A stretch of 53,839 bases of DNA from Caldilineaceae bacterium SB0661_bin_34 (GCA_009841145.1 VXMJ01000035.1:1-53839), one strand, 5' to 3'; shown: positions 1-8,857, counted from the stretch's first letter. The notes: a model not told the origin generated them from the letters alone. Numbers and translations: made by a program.

Positions 1-54
1 CGCTGTACACGCCCTTCCGAGAGGTCAAGCGCCTGCTCCGGGATCGAAGCGGGA

Positions 55-155
55 CAACGGTGGGGACGGCTCCACCCGGACTCGAGTCCGCCCACGCGGC
101 CCACGCCGCCTGACGGCCGAGAGCGAATTACCCCAAACCCATAAGGTTTGGGGAA
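55..155 (+). repeat. Degenerate mobile-element-like 3' end, copy 1, with hairpin
   Basis: This segment aligns with the reverse strand just upstream of gyrB (16432-16530). Shared blocks are ACGGTGGGGA (57-66), GGACTCGAGT (78-87) and CCGAGAGCG (117-125), followed by a closely similar ATTACC...ATAAG...GGAAC block. The length difference between copies is 3 bases before the last block, so a reading frame is kept (Thr-Arg-Val in both). A perfect 9-bp stem, CCCCAAACC (131-139) with GGTTTGGGG (145-153) and a 5-base loop, follows. This looks like the C-terminal coding end plus terminal hairpin of a small transposable element, perhaps of the IS200/IS605 TnpB type. The family assignment is a guess; the repeat itself is seen directly. 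Confidence 0.55.
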
Positions 156-509
156 CTGCCACTGGCACACGCGATCGTCTCCCTGAAGGGGGTTGGCTTC
201 CCGTTCAGCCACGCATGGAGCAGTCCCCACCGCTGTCCTGGTTCTTTCCACGAGTAGGCGATTGACTTCCTGCATCAAGCTTGGTGTGGACTGCACTAAG
301 CCGATTTCACGCCAGGGCGCCCGCACAAAGAGGGAAGTTGTGTAGCAAAACCTGCAAGAACCAAATCCCTTCATTCAAGGCAGTGGCTGTCTCAGTGTGG
401 GCAATTCCGTTGCCGTGCGGACCGTCCATCCCATCCCGAACCGGGGTCTGTCCCCGTGCTACCCTGTTGCCAAGGCTGTTCGTGACGCAACAGGCAGGAG
501 CGTGGCCAT
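156..509. other. Intergenic, no convincing gene
   Basis: No reading frame here has a ribosome site and protein-like composition. The frame running through copy 1 of the repeat stays open to a TGA at 263-265, but it has no start in the window and its tail does not resemble a folded protein. Nothing else is recognised before the Uma2 gene. Confidence 0.4.
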
Positions 510-1610
510 ATGGCAACAAGTGAGGTTTCGGCAGGGATGCGGGAAACGACTCTTGTCGCTCCCGATGCCACTGCACGGCATTGGAGTTTGGAACCCGCTG
601 CCCGGCCCGGATCGGAAGTACCCGCGCCGCCGGCGGCACGGGCATGGCGCACGCGGGCCCGCCTCGGTCATCTGGATGCTTGGCGGGCCTCCCTGCAGCA
701 GTTGTCCCACTACGATCCGGACTATCTTTATGATCCCGGGTACGAGTATGAGAGCGACTGGACCACAGACCCCGACTACCGGGTGGACGGTGTCCGACGG
801 TACGGTTACAACGGAGAGGGTTTCTTGAGTCCTACCGGTAGCTTTCACAACCCCTTTATGGTACTGATGCTCTGGAGCCTCTGTGAAGCCTTGGGACACC
901 GGGTGGCCCGGGAACCGGACCTCTATTTTTCAACTTCAATAAGCGAAACGTTGGACTGGCGGACCGAGGAAGGGCATCTCCGATACATGGTGTCTCCGGA
1001 CTTGGCCGTCATGCCACCGTCTTGGACTCTCCCGGAACCAAGGGAACGCACCTCTGACGAACGCATCATCCGTCTGGACGCAGGCGATCCATCCCCTGAA
1101 ATGCTCGTGGAGATCTTGTCACCCTCCACTGGGTATGTGGACTTGGGCGACAAGATGGCCCTGTATGCGGCTCTGGGGGTGGCAGAGTACCTGCTGGTGG
1201 AACCAGGCGACCACCTGCGGGATTCCAACATGTGGCTGTTCCGGTTGCACCCGGAGGATGGATATCTCCCGGCCGGAGATGGCTCGCAACCCTTTGTTGA
1301 CGCCTGCGGCGTATCCCTGCGTCTGCACCGTCCCGACCTCAAGGATACACCCGTGTTGCAGTGGCTGGACACAGCTACCGGGCGCTGGCGGTACTACGAG
1401 GATGACCTCAAACGGGAAGGTGCCACCGAAGCCAATTTGCGCTTCCTGGACAGGATTCTCCCCGACCTTTCCCCGTCCGACCGGCAGCGGATCGAAGCCC
1501 ATTGGCTGCAAACGGGCGTGCCGGACGATGTGGCGGATCGTATTTTGGATGCAGGCCAACGGCCCGACGCATGGCAGGCGATACTGAGGATTCCGGTGAT
1601 GGGCGGATGA
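510..1610 (+). CDS. Uma2-family (DUF820) PD-(D/E)XK endonuclease-like protein
   Basis: A 366-residue protein with the Uma2 core of the PD-(D/E)XK nuclease fold. The first part (about 1-100) is variable. The core then shows SPDLAVM (PD), EMLVEILSPST (ExxSPS) and the DKMALYAALGVAEYLLVEP stretch containing the conserved Lys, Tyr and GV-EY. The family is very common in Cyanobacteria and Chloroflexota, and its cellular substrate is mostly unknown. The C-terminal third carries a charged tail typical of longer members. The ATG start follows GGAG at a suitable distance. It stands alone on the plus strand, followed by a 117-base gap and a hydrolase gene. Family assignment is firm; function is not. Confidence 0.85.
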   Translation: MATSEVSAGMRETTLVAPDATARHWSLEPAARPGSEVPAPPAARAWRTRARLGHLDAWRASLQQLSHYDPDYLYDPGYEYESDWTTDPDYRVDGVRRYGYNGEGFLSPTGSFHNPFMVLMLWSLCEALGHRVAREPDLYFSTSISETLDWRTEEGHLRYMVSPDLAVMPPSWTLPEPRERTSDERIIRLDAGDPSPEMLVEILSPSTGYVDLGDKMALYAALGVAEYLLVEPGDHLRDSNMWLFRLHPEDGYLPAGDGSQPFVDACGVSLRLHRPDLKDTPVLQWLDTATGRWRYYEDDLKREGATEANLRFLDRILPDLSPSDRQRIEAHWLQTGVPDDVADRILDAGQRPDAWQAILRIPVMGG

Positions 1611-1727
1611 AGTCGCGCGAGCCGTTCGACGGGCCGCGCGTATCCACACTCAGGGAATACGGAACCCCATTGCAGAAGCTCCTTCTGGGGAGTATCGGCA
1701 GCTAGTAGCGCCTGCGCTCCTGTCTTG

Positions 1728-2504
1728 ATGGATGTAGTTCCCGTGTTCAAGGAAGATGTAGACGGCATTCCGGTGCTGTGGCGCTCCCCGGACCCGAGCA
1801 CCGACCAGGGCACCCTCGTCATCTGGCTTGCCGGCTTCAGCGGAACCAAGGAGGATTGCGCTCCTCAATTGCGGGCTTTGGCTGCCCAGGGTTTCACGGC
1901 TCTGAGCTTCGATGCCTGGCAGCATGGTGAGCGCCGCATCGAGCCGGAGGAGGAACTGCGGGCGCGGGTCCGCAGCAATATCCGCCGTTGGTTCTGGCCC
2001 ATCCTGTACCGCACGGCTCGGGACACGGTCGCAGTCCTGGACTGGAGCGAGTACCGTCTTGGCTTGCGGGGGGCGGTGGGCATCGGTGGTGTTTCCATGG
2101 GCGGCGACATCGCCGTGACAGCGGCCGGCCTGGACCGGCGGCTCGCGGCCGTGTCCGCGGTCATTGCCACTCCTGATTGGCTGCGTCCCGGTTCCTGTGA
2201 ACCTCCGGGCGTGCCGGATGCCAAGGCCTGGAGGGCGTACCGCGACGGCAACCCTCTGTCCCACCTGGACCGGTACGCCCATCGTCCGGCCCTGGCGTTC
2301 GAGTGTGGCGACGAGGATCGGCAGGTACCGCCGGACGGCGCGGAACGGTTTTGCGCCGCCTTGGCCGCCACCTACCGCGACTCTCCGGAAAGCTTGCGCA
2401 TCGCCCGGCACGCAGGTGTTGGGCACCAGTTTGCGGATGCCATGTGGTCTGCCGCGATGGATTGGTTCGACCGCCATCTCAACGACGCGGACGGGACCGC
2501 CTGA
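1728..2504 (+). CDS. Alpha/beta hydrolase, dienelactone hydrolase-like
   Basis: A serine hydrolase of about 258 residues. The nucleophile elbow is G-V-S-M-G-G near residue 118. The acid lies in FECGDEDRQVPP and the histidine in HAGVGHQF, so the Ser-Asp-His triad is complete and in the usual order. The chain begins with a beta strand (TLVIWLAGFSGTKED) that supplies the oxyanion-hole region. No signal peptide is visible, so it is probably cytoplasmic. The ATG at 1728 is preferred over an adjacent in-frame TTG at 1725; neither has a strong Shine-Dalgarno. The substrate cannot be read from sequence; esters or lactones are likely. Confidence 0.8.
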   Translation: MDVVPVFKEDVDGIPVLWRSPDPSTDQGTLVIWLAGFSGTKEDCAPQLRALAAQGFTALSFDAWQHGERRIEPEEELRARVRSNIRRWFWPILYRTARDTVAVLDWSEYRLGLRGAVGIGGVSMGGDIAVTAAGLDRRLAAVSAVIATPDWLRPGSCEPPGVPDAKAWRAYRDGNPLSHLDRYAHRPALAFECGDEDRQVPPDGAERFCAALAATYRDSPESLRIARHAGVGHQFADAMWSAAMDWFDRHLNDADGTA

Positions 2505-2561
2505 CTCGCCCGCCACCAATCTTGGAAAGGGTTGGCTGGCCGGAAATCCGGCGGAATCGGT

Positions 2562-2570
2562 TGCTATAAT
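2562..2570 (+). promoter_or_regulatory. Extended -10 promoter element
   Basis: TGCTATAAT gives a consensus -10 with an upstream TGn extension. It is placed 24 bases before the ATG at 2595, and no good -35 is present, which fits an extended -10 promoter. It supports choosing the start at 2595 rather than further upstream. Confidence 0.5.
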
Positions 2571-2594
2571 GGCTCGTCACGATCTCCTGTCATC

Positions 2595-3719
2595 ATGCGA
2601 TCCACAGTGTCCGAACTGCTGGCCCCGGAAGCCCCCGTTCTTCCTGCCGCCACATCCTGTCCCGAGAGCGAGGGCGTATCCCTTGAGGTGCACGTCTGGG
2701 GGCCTGATGCCGATCCGGACGGGTTTGACGCCTTGGCCGATGTCTGGGATCAACTCGTGGACCGCTCCGGTTCCCGGGCCTTCTTCATGCGACTGGCCTG
2801 GCAGAAGGTCTGGTGGCACAACCTGGGATTGGGCGAACGCTGGATTACCGCCTATCGCCGCCACGACACGGGGGAGCTGGTCGGCATTCTGCCCCTGTAC
2901 AGGTTGACCGGGGACGATTCCCTTCACGACGGCCGGGACCAGCTCAGCATCGTGGGCTGCATCGAGGTCAGCGACTACCTGGATGTGATCGTGGCCTGCG
3001 GCTGGGAGGACTGCGTCTACCGGGCGTTCCTGGACTGGCTGGAGGGACCCACTGCCCCCCCGTGGGAAGTAGTTGACCTCTGCAATCTGCCGTCATCCAG
3101 CACCACCTGGCAGGTTCTGCCCGTCCTGGCCGAGGCCAGGGGGCTGTCGGTCAGGGTGTTCCAGGAGGATGTGGCACCGGCCATCGAGCTGCCGGACACC
3201 TACGAGGACTATCTGGAACATCAGGTGGCGTCCAAGCAGCGGCATGAGATCCGCCGCAAGCAGCGGCGCATCGAAAGGGAGGCCGAGGTGGGGGTCTACA
3301 TCGTGGGGCCCGAACACGATCTTCGCCGCGAGATGGGGGATTTCATCGCCCTGCAGAAGGCCAGCCAGTCCTACAAGCGGGAGTTCATGACCCCCGACAT
3401 GGAGCATTTCTTCCACGAAATGAGCCGGGACATGTTTGATGCCGGCAAGTTGTCGTTGATGTTCCTGACCCTGAACGGCGAAAAGGCGGCAGCCCTGCTC
3501 GCCTTCAGCCAGGACGGCCATTATCTGCTCTACAACAGCGGGTTCCGTCCGGACCTGCACTACCACCTCAGCCCCGGTTGGGTGATCCTCTCCTATGCCC
3601 TGCAGTACGCCATCGTGTCGGGCCACAAGGTGTTCGACTTCATGCAGGGCGACGAGGAATACAAGGGTCGGTTCGGTGCCGTCGACCACCCGGTGATGCG
3701 CGTCATTCTGGAGCACTGA
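2595..3719 (+). CDS. GNAT-superfamily acyltransferase, FemAB/BioF2-like
   Basis: A 374-residue protein of the FemAB-like/BioF2 (CelD-type) acetyltransferase group. The N-terminal half has a strand-rich GNAT domain (RAFFMRLAWQKVWWHNLG). The C-terminal half has a basic helix rich in Arg/Lys (KQRHEIRRKQRRIERE) followed by the GNAT core and the typical end FDFMQGDEEYKGRFG. Such proteins are often found near exopolysaccharide or cell-wall genes and transfer acyl or aminoacyl groups. The ATG is chosen because it lies just downstream of a TATAAT element; an in-frame TTG 63 bases upstream would place the promoter inside the gene. It ends tail-to-tail with the RqcH gene, overlapping by 17 bases. Confidence 0.8.
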   Translation: MRSTVSELLAPEAPVLPAATSCPESEGVSLEVHVWGPDADPDGFDALADVWDQLVDRSGSRAFFMRLAWQKVWWHNLGLGERWITAYRRHDTGELVGILPLYRLTGDDSLHDGRDQLSIVGCIEVSDYLDVIVACGWEDCVYRAFLDWLEGPTAPPWEVVDLCNLPSSSTTWQVLPVLAEARGLSVRVFQEDVAPAIELPDTYEDYLEHQVASKQRHEIRRKQRRIEREAEVGVYIVGPEHDLRREMGDFIALQKASQSYKREFMTPDMEHFFHEMSRDMFDAGKLSLMFLTLNGEKAAALLAFSQDGHYLLYNSGFRPDLHYHLSPGWVILSYALQYAIVSGHKVFDFMQGDEEYKGRFGAVDHPVMRVILEH

Positions 3720-5430
3720 CGCCGGGACCGCCGGCCTCCTGCCAATCCGGCTCCACCGCGTCCACCACCACGGTGCGGGCTTTGCCCTTGCGGATCGTCA
3801 CCTGTCCCGGACGGGCGCGCGCGGGTTTCCGCACATGCCGCCGTTCGGCCACCATCACGCGCGCCCGGTTCTCGCCGCGCAGACCCGAGTGGTAGGCCGC
3901 CAGCCGGGCTGCACCGTCCAGTGTTTCGCGCGGCACGTTGCGGCCGCCGCTTTGGATGACGACATGGGAGCCCGGATGGTCCCGTGCATGCAGCCACAGG
4001 TCCTTGGGCGATCCCTTGGCAAACGTGACTTGGTCGTTCTGGCGGGCGTTGCGGCCGACCAGGATGATGAATTGGCCGTGGCGAAAACGGCGGGGTCCCC
4101 GAGCCGGCGGCGGCACCTTGGGCCGGGACTTGCGCACCTGCGACCGACCGGCCAGGCCGGTTTGCTCCAAATCCTCCCGCACGGCTTCCAGTTCCGGCCG
4201 GTCGGCGGCCTGTTCCAGGTCGAGTAGCAGTTGTGCCAAATAGTCCCGGTCACGCTCGAGTTCCCGGATGCGGCGCGGTACCGCCTCGGCCGCCCGTTCC
4301 AGCTTGCGGGCGCGCTTGAACATGGCCTCGGCCTGCTGCACCGGTGTCCTGCCCGGCACCAGTGCCACGGGCCCACAGTCGTCCGGCGTTTCCAGTTCGG
4401 TCTGGCCGGCCTCAATGGAATGCTGCAAAGCCAAGAGCCACTGGGCCTGTGTGCGCAACCGTTCGGCCGCGCCCGGTTCGGGCAGGTCGCGGGCGGCCCC
4501 CTTGAGCCGGCGTCCTGTCCGGGTTTGGGCCTTGCCAATCCGGGTGCGCAGGTTCCTGCGCACTTCGGCGTAGGGGTCCGGAGGCTGCAGGCGGGAAAGC
4601 AAGGGGGTTAGTTCGGGTTCCGGCTTGGCTCCGGGCAGATGGCGGATGGGATAAGGCGCACAGGTGGTTACACCGCCGTTGTCCCCGATGCTGCTGGGCG
4701 ACCATTCCCCAGTGAGGACCGGCTGCCAAAGGTCTCGGATGGCTCCGGCCAAAGCCGGCCCGTCCAGCTCCCCTGCCGCGACATCGGCCCGGCCGCTGGT
4801 TCGGAACACAATCTCCCGCGCTTGCATGGGGCCCATTCCGGCTACAGTTGCCGTCAGGGCGCGCCAACCCGGTGCACCGGCCTGAACCTGGAGCGCTGCC
4901 TCTAGCCGGGGTACGGGGCACTCCAGCGGGGAGCACATGTCCCTGGGTGGCAACGGCTGGTAGGGTTGCCTGGGCCGCAGGTCGCGGGTGGTACCCGGTG
5001 GGACGCGTCGCAGGGAGCCGAGGATGTGGTTGCCGTCCCCCAACAGGAACAGGTTGCCGTTGCGTCCGGTCAATTCGCACAGCAGCGTCTGATCGCCGTG
5101 TTCCCGGTGCGCAAGGGCAAGACACACCACGCGTTCATCCGGATCGGGCAGGTACAGGGCCGAAGCCCCAGCCCCGTCCGCGTACTTTCTCAGCAGTTCC
5201 AGGAACGGTTGGTTGGGCCCCTCGCCCCGGCGTGGACGGATCTCCGTCAGGTACAAACCACACTCCGGGCCCCAGCCTGTGATGCGCAGCCAATGGCGCT
5301 GTCCCCTGCCATACAGTTCAAGCACCAGCGAGCGCGGGTCCGGCATCACGATCTTCTGGATGCGGCCCGGCAACGCCCGGGCCGCCGTCTCCTGCACAAG
5401 GCAGTTGAGGGCAAGGGCATCAAACTGCAT
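3703..5430 (-). CDS. rqcH: RqcH/NFACT ribosome quality-control protein
   Basis: A 575-residue NFACT-family protein. An NFACT-N domain (about 1-260, beginning MQFDALALNCLVQE) is followed by a helical coiled-coil middle (about 290-430). The C-terminal NFACT-R (DUF814) domain contains GRNARQNDQVTF and KDLWLHARDHPGSH. Known family members bind stalled 50S-peptidyl-tRNA complexes and add C-terminal alanine tails for degradation. The start is supported by GAGGAG about 8 bases upstream. It lies 30 bases after the glycosyltransferase gene on the same strand and is probably the last gene of that operon. Length is typical for the family. Confidence 0.9.
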   Translation of the reverse strand: MQFDALALNCLVQETAARALPGRIQKIVMPDPRSLVLELYGRGQRHWLRITGWGPECGLYLTEIRPRRGEGPNQPFLELLRKYADGAGASALYLPDPDERVVCLALAHREHGDQTLLCELTGRNGNLFLLGDGNHILGSLRRVPPGTTRDLRPRQPYQPLPPRDMCSPLECPVPRLEAALQVQAGAPGWRALTATVAGMGPMQAREIVFRTSGRADVAAGELDGPALAGAIRDLWQPVLTGEWSPSSIGDNGGVTTCAPYPIRHLPGAKPEPELTPLLSRLQPPDPYAEVRRNLRTRIGKAQTRTGRRLKGAARDLPEPGAAERLRTQAQWLLALQHSIEAGQTELETPDDCGPVALVPGRTPVQQAEAMFKRARKLERAAEAVPRRIRELERDRDYLAQLLLDLEQAADRPELEAVREDLEQTGLAGRSQVRKSRPKVPPPARGPRRFRHGQFIILVGRNARQNDQVTFAKGSPKDLWLHARDHPGSHVVIQSGGRNVPRETLDGAARLAAYHSGLRGENRARVMVAERRHVRKPARARPGQVTIRKGKARTVVVDAVEPDWQEAGGPGVSAPE

Positions 5431-5460
5431 GGCAGAACTCTCCTCGGTTCCGGTTCGCTC

Positions 5461-6609
5461 TCAGGCGGCGGCGTACAGGGCCGCGTGCTGGTTGGCGATC
5501 CGTTCCCAGGAACGGTCCGCGGCGCTGGTCCGCGCGGCGGCGGCCGCCGCCGCGCGTTTCTCCGGGCTGGCGGCCAGGCATGCGATGCGGGATGCCAAGG
5601 CCAGGAAGTCCAGGGGTGGCACGGTCGGTATCCCCGGGGCCAGCCAGTCGTCGGACAGCGGTGTACTGGTGATGGTGGCACACCCGTGATCCAGGCATGC
5701 CATCAGGGAGCCGTGACGCGTGCTGGCCCCTTCCGTATAGGGTTGCACCATCAGATCGCAGGTGGAGAGGGCCCGGCTGACCTCCCGGTCGGACAGGGCT
5801 CCGGTCCAATGGACTCGATCCTCCAGGCCGGCCGTGCGGATGGCGTTTTGCAGGCTTTGCAGAAAGGCCGCGTTGCTTCTGTCGGAGGTTCCCGGGGTCC
5901 CGCCGATAATCACGATGTGCAGGTCGGTGCCCCTGGATTTCAGCAGGCGCGCCGCCTCGACCAGGGTCTGGAGGCCCTTGGTGCGGCCGGCCAGACCGAA
6001 ACACCCAATCACGGGCTCGCCGGGCCGGGCCTGCCAGGAACCGCGCAAATCGGCCCGTTCCCGGGGCTTCAGGGGCGCGATGGGAATGTTGCTGCCAACC
6101 GGACTGACCTCCGCCCGGATCCCGGCCTGAGCCAGCCGGTCGGCATCCTCCCGATTGGTCGAAACCACTATGCGACTGGCCCGCCCCGGGGCCAGGGTCA
6201 CGCGCTGTCTTAGGGCATTGCCTGCAAGGGGAAAGAGATAGGGTGGCAGCAGATCATGGTAGGTCCAGGCTACGCGTAGCCCTCGTGCGGCCCAGGCTGC
6301 CGGTGACCGGTTTACCTCCGGGTTCATGCGGTAGGCCGCGGTTTGGTACTGCACATGGATCCAGCTGTCCGGCTCGGCTTGGGCCATCCTGGCAATCGCC
6401 AGTTTGTGGCCCCGGGCCCATCGTCTCGGAAGGGTTAGGACTTCCGGTTCGTCCGCCGCGCCGCGGTCGGCGGCCGGCGTGCCCGTGGCTGCTGCAATCC
6501 TCACCCGATGGCCCTCCCGGATCAACGCCCGGGCTAGCAGGCGCGTGTAATCGCCCACCCCGCCCGTCATTGGGGGGTACTCTCCGGTCACCATGAGGAT
6601 GTGCGTCAT
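5461..6609 (-). CDS. GT4-family glycosyltransferase
   Basis: A 382-residue GT-B glycosyltransferase. The N-terminal Rossmann half starts MTHILMVTGEYPPMTGGVGDY, with the glycine-rich acceptor loop. The C-terminal donor half has VIGCFGLAGRTKGLQTLVEAA and the acidic motif region PYTEGASTRHGSLMACLDHG. It probably transfers a sugar from a nucleotide-activated donor to a lipid or polysaccharide at the cytoplasmic face. The start ATG overlaps the stop of the upstream small membrane gene (ATGA), which implies translational coupling. Donor and acceptor are unknown. Confidence 0.85.
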   Translation of the reverse strand: MTHILMVTGEYPPMTGGVGDYTRLLARALIREGHRVRIAAATGTPAADRGAADEPEVLTLPRRWARGHKLAIARMAQAEPDSWIHVQYQTAAYRMNPEVNRSPAAWAARGLRVAWTYHDLLPPYLFPLAGNALRQRVTLAPGRASRIVVSTNREDADRLAQAGIRAEVSPVGSNIPIAPLKPRERADLRGSWQARPGEPVIGCFGLAGRTKGLQTLVEAARLLKSRGTDLHIVIIGGTPGTSDRSNAAFLQSLQNAIRTAGLEDRVHWTGALSDREVSRALSTCDLMVQPYTEGASTRHGSLMACLDHGCATITSTPLSDDWLAPGIPTVPPLDFLALASRIACLAASPEKRAAAAAAARTSAADRSWERIANQHAALYAAA

Positions 6610-7028
6610 GCTTCGTCCCGCGCCAATCGGTCCTCCAGTTGCTGCCACAACCCTTCCTGATCCCGCAGTCGGGGCAGCTCCAGCTGTTCGCGGTGGGCTT
6701 CCCGGCGGCACTCCACCAGGATTGAGCGGGTCACGCGCCCGGTCCAGCGAATGTTGGTTACGGCCGACCAGGCCACGGCCTGCCGGGCCCGTCCGATCCG
6801 GTGTAGGACCAGTTCCCGGGCATTGGTTTCAACGCGGCTGCCCAACCATTGCAGGTGCCACAGGGCAAGGCCGAAGGCCAGCAGGGCCATCAGAATGTTG
6901 CCGGAATCCGGCCGGTGTCCATCCTGCAGCACCAGCCAGACCGTCAAGAGTGCCAACAGTGCCGTCAGCACGGCATACTGGGGATGGGCGTGCCAGGTAC
7001 GGGTCTGTTGTTCTTTGCTCGCGGCCAT
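6606..7028 (-). CDS. Small membrane protein, PH-domain-like
   Basis: A 140-residue protein with two closely spaced hydrophobic segments (about 18-34 and 45-63) followed by a strand-rich soluble tail (LVLHRIGRARQAVAWSAVTNIRW). This layout resembles bacterial proteins with a membrane anchor and a pleckstrin-like YdbT/bPH domain. The start at MAASKEQQ is chosen because upstream residues overlap the FMN reductase gene and do not look coding. There is no strong Shine-Dalgarno. It is coupled to the glycosyltransferase by a 4-base overlap and may scaffold a membrane glycosylation step; that role is inference. Confidence 0.6.
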   Translation of the reverse strand: MAASKEQQTRTWHAHPQYAVLTALLALLTVWLVLQDGHRPDSGNILMALLAFGLALWHLQWLGSRVETNARELVLHRIGRARQAVAWSAVTNIRWTGRVTRSILVECRREAHREQLELPRLRDQEGLWQQLEDRLARDEA

Positions 7029-7047
7029 TGGGCTGCAGGAGCATCGC

Positions 7048-7629
7048 TCAGGCGAGGTCGTCAAGGGTCGCGGCCAACCGCCGCGTGTGAAGGGCCAGGG
7101 CTGCGGCGAAATCCCTAACGCGCCCGGCTGTGCGTTCATCGGCGAGCTGGTCACCGTCGAAATGACGGTAGACGGACGGCAGGCTGATCTGTTGCGGAAT
7201 GACGTGGCCGTTGACCCCGCGTATGACGATGCGAAGGTGGCCCAGGGCGTTGACGGCGCCCATGTCGCCTCCGGCAATGCCGATCAGCCCGAACATCTTG
7301 TCGCCCAACTGCTCGCTGCTGAGCAGATCCAGCGCGTTCTTCAATACACCGCTGTAACTGTTGTGATACTCCGGTGTCGCCAACACGAACCCCTGGGCCC
7401 GCGCGGCCCGTGCCACGAGGTTCTGTTTGCCGGGATGGTCGTCTGTGTCCGCAGCGCTCTTGCACATGGGCAGTTCAGTCTTGGCCAAGTCAAAGAAATC
7501 AGTGCACGCGCCGAGGGTGTCCAACTCGGCCATGACCAGGACCAGCAGGCGGCGGGTAAAGCTGTCCGGCCCGCGCAGGCTGCCACACAGGCCGAGGATG
7601 CGAACGGGGTCGGAGGGATCGTTGGACAG
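7048..7629 (-). CDS. NAD(P)H-dependent FMN reductase
   Basis: A flavodoxin-like reductase of about 193 residues. The first strand and phosphate loop is VRILGLCGSLRGPDSFTRRL, and the flavin-binding segment is LATPEYHNSYSGVLKNALD, which is the hallmark of the family. It reduces FMN, quinones or metal ions with NAD(P)H in the cytoplasm. The start is uncertain. No ATG lies in frame at a sensible place, so a CTG at 7629 is given; a GTG at 7749 would run through a GC hairpin. A -10 at 7687-7692 argues for a start below about 7680. It is the first gene of a four-gene minus-strand cluster. Confidence 0.75.
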   Translation of the reverse strand: MSNDPSDPVRILGLCGSLRGPDSFTRRLLVLVMAELDTLGACTDFFDLAKTELPMCKSAADTDDHPGKQNLVARAARAQGFVLATPEYHNSYSGVLKNALDLLSSEQLGDKMFGLIGIAGGDMGAVNALGHLRIVIRGVNGHVIPQQISLPSVYRHFDGDQLADERTAGRVRDFAAALALHTRRLAATLDDLA

Positions 7630-7686
7630 AAGGCATCGGGGACTGGCAGGACATCCGGCGGGACCGCGGGCTGGCCCGCGGCGGCG

Positions 7687-7692
7687 ATTATA
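7687..7692 (-). promoter_or_regulatory. -10 element for the FMN reductase operon
   Basis: TATAAT on the minus strand. Its expected transcription start near 7680 lies downstream of the GC-rich hairpin. No clear -35 is present because the hairpin occupies that position. Confidence 0.4.
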
Positions 7693-7704
7693 ACCAACCG
7701 ATAT

Positions 7705-7739
7705 CCCGGCCGGGCCCGCGGGCCGCGGGCCCGGCCGGG
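7705..7739. repeat. 16-bp perfect GC inverted repeat
   Basis: CCCGGCCGGGCCCGCG (7705-7720) is exactly complementary to 7724-7739, leaving a 3-base loop. All 16 pairs are G-C. It sits between the divergent FMN reductase and methyltransferase genes, upstream of both apparent -10 elements, so it may be a regulatory cruciform or protein site rather than a terminator. No T-run follows on either side. Confidence 0.75.
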
Positions 7740-7784
7740 GAGACCACACGGGTATATTGGGAAATGTTTGCTGTATTTTTCTTC

Positions 7785-7790
7785 TATACT
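7785..7790 (+). promoter_or_regulatory. -10-like element for the methyltransferase gene
   Basis: TATACT in an AT-rich patch (7751-7795), 22 bases before the ATG at 7812. The -35 is unclear. Confidence 0.35.
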
Positions 7791-7811
7791 AATCGGGCGC
7801 CTTCGCCCCCC

Positions 7812-8816
7812 ATGTCATCGTATGTCAGGCGCGTGAGCCGGAAATTTGGGTCAGGCAAGGTAATGAGAGCGGTCGTTCAGTCAGGGCAGGCGGCGTCGAA
7901 GGTGTCCGAATCCATCCGGGTGATGGATTACGAAAACAGTGCCTACCGGACCGAGTTCTGGGAGAAGGTCGATCGCCGCTACGAGGACGTTGCGGAACGG
8001 ATGGTGTTGCGCGCCCTGCTGCCTCCCCAGGGCTTCCGGCTGGTGGACATCGGCGGCGGCTTCGGGCGCCTCGGTGCGGAATACGCCGGCTACCGGCAGG
8101 TTGTCTTCTTCGACTACAGCCGGACAATGCTGGCGCAGGCCGTGGAGCGCTGGGGCCACGATCCACGGTTCGTGTTCGTCAACGGCGACGTGTACCGGCC
8201 GCCCTTCCAGCCCGGCACCATGGACACGGTGGTCATGATTCGGGTCATTCACCACTTGGAGCGCGCCGAGCTCGCCCTGGAGCGCATTGCCGGGATGCTG
8301 CGTCCCGGCGGTTCTGCCCTCCTGGAGTTCGCCAACAAGCGCAACTTGAAGGCCGTGGGACGCCACCTGTTGGGACGGCAGTCCTGGTCCCCCCATGCGC
8401 GGGAGCCCGTGGAGTTCGCGGAAATGAACTTCAACTTCCATCCGGAGTGGATTCGGGAGCGGATGAGGCGGTTGGATCTCGACATCGACCGTGCCATGGG
8501 TGTCTCCCACTTCCGGCTCCCGCTTCTTAAGCAACTGTTCCCCCCGCAGTGGCTGGCCCGGTTGGACTTGGTAGCGGGTTCGTTGACCGCGGGCCGCGAA
8601 GTGGCGCCCAGCGTATTCGTGCGCAGCTGTCGGCAGGGTAACCGGACCGGAACGGGGGAATTCGGTGCGGCACCGGCGGATTGGCTCGCCTGCCCTACCT
8701 GTGGAACCGCTTCGGCGGGTCTTGGGGCGCAGGAGGAGGATGTGCTGGCGTGCCGATCCTGCGCGGCCGAGTATCGATGCATTGACGGCATTTGGGATTT
8801 CAAGACCGGCATTTGA
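7812..8816 (+). CDS. SAM-dependent methyltransferase with C-terminal zinc ribbon
   Basis: A 334-residue class I methyltransferase. SAM motif I is [12 protein letters not shown] (about residues 77-88), followed by an acidic end of the second strand (FFDYSRTM) and [14 protein letters not shown]. The last 45 residues form a Trm112-like zinc ribbon with two CxxC pairs (CPTCG and CRSC) ending in DGIWDF. The ribbon usually sits at the N terminus or in a separate small protein, so the C-terminal fusion is notable. The ATG at 7812 follows the AT-rich promoter patch; later in-frame ATGs are possible. The substrate is unknown. It ends about 40 bases before the first sigma factor gene. Confidence 0.8.
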   Translation: MSSYVRRVSRKFGSGKVMRAVVQSGQAASKVSESIRVMDYENSAYRTEFWEKVDRRYEDVAERMVLRALLPPQGFRLVDIGGGFGRLGAEYAGYRQVVFFDYSRTMLAQAVERWGHDPRFVFVNGDVYRPPFQPGTMDTVVMIRVIHHLERAELALERIAGMLRPGGSALLEFANKRNLKAVGRHLLGRQSWSPHAREPVEFAEMNFNFHPEWIRERMRRLDLDIDRAMGVSHFRLPLLKQLFPPQWLARLDLVAGSLTAGREVAPSVFVRSCRQGNRTGTGEFGAAPADWLACPTCGTASAGLGAQEEDVLACRSCAAEYRCIDGIWDFKTGI

Positions 8817-8857
8817 TTCGGTTCGCAAGCAATCGCATTGGCGGAAGAGAGGTCAAC

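Noticed and set aside
7630..7749. Long form of the FMN reductase starting at GTG 7749
   Set aside because: It would run through the GC hairpin and across the -10 element and adds a Pro/Gly-rich stretch unlike the family.
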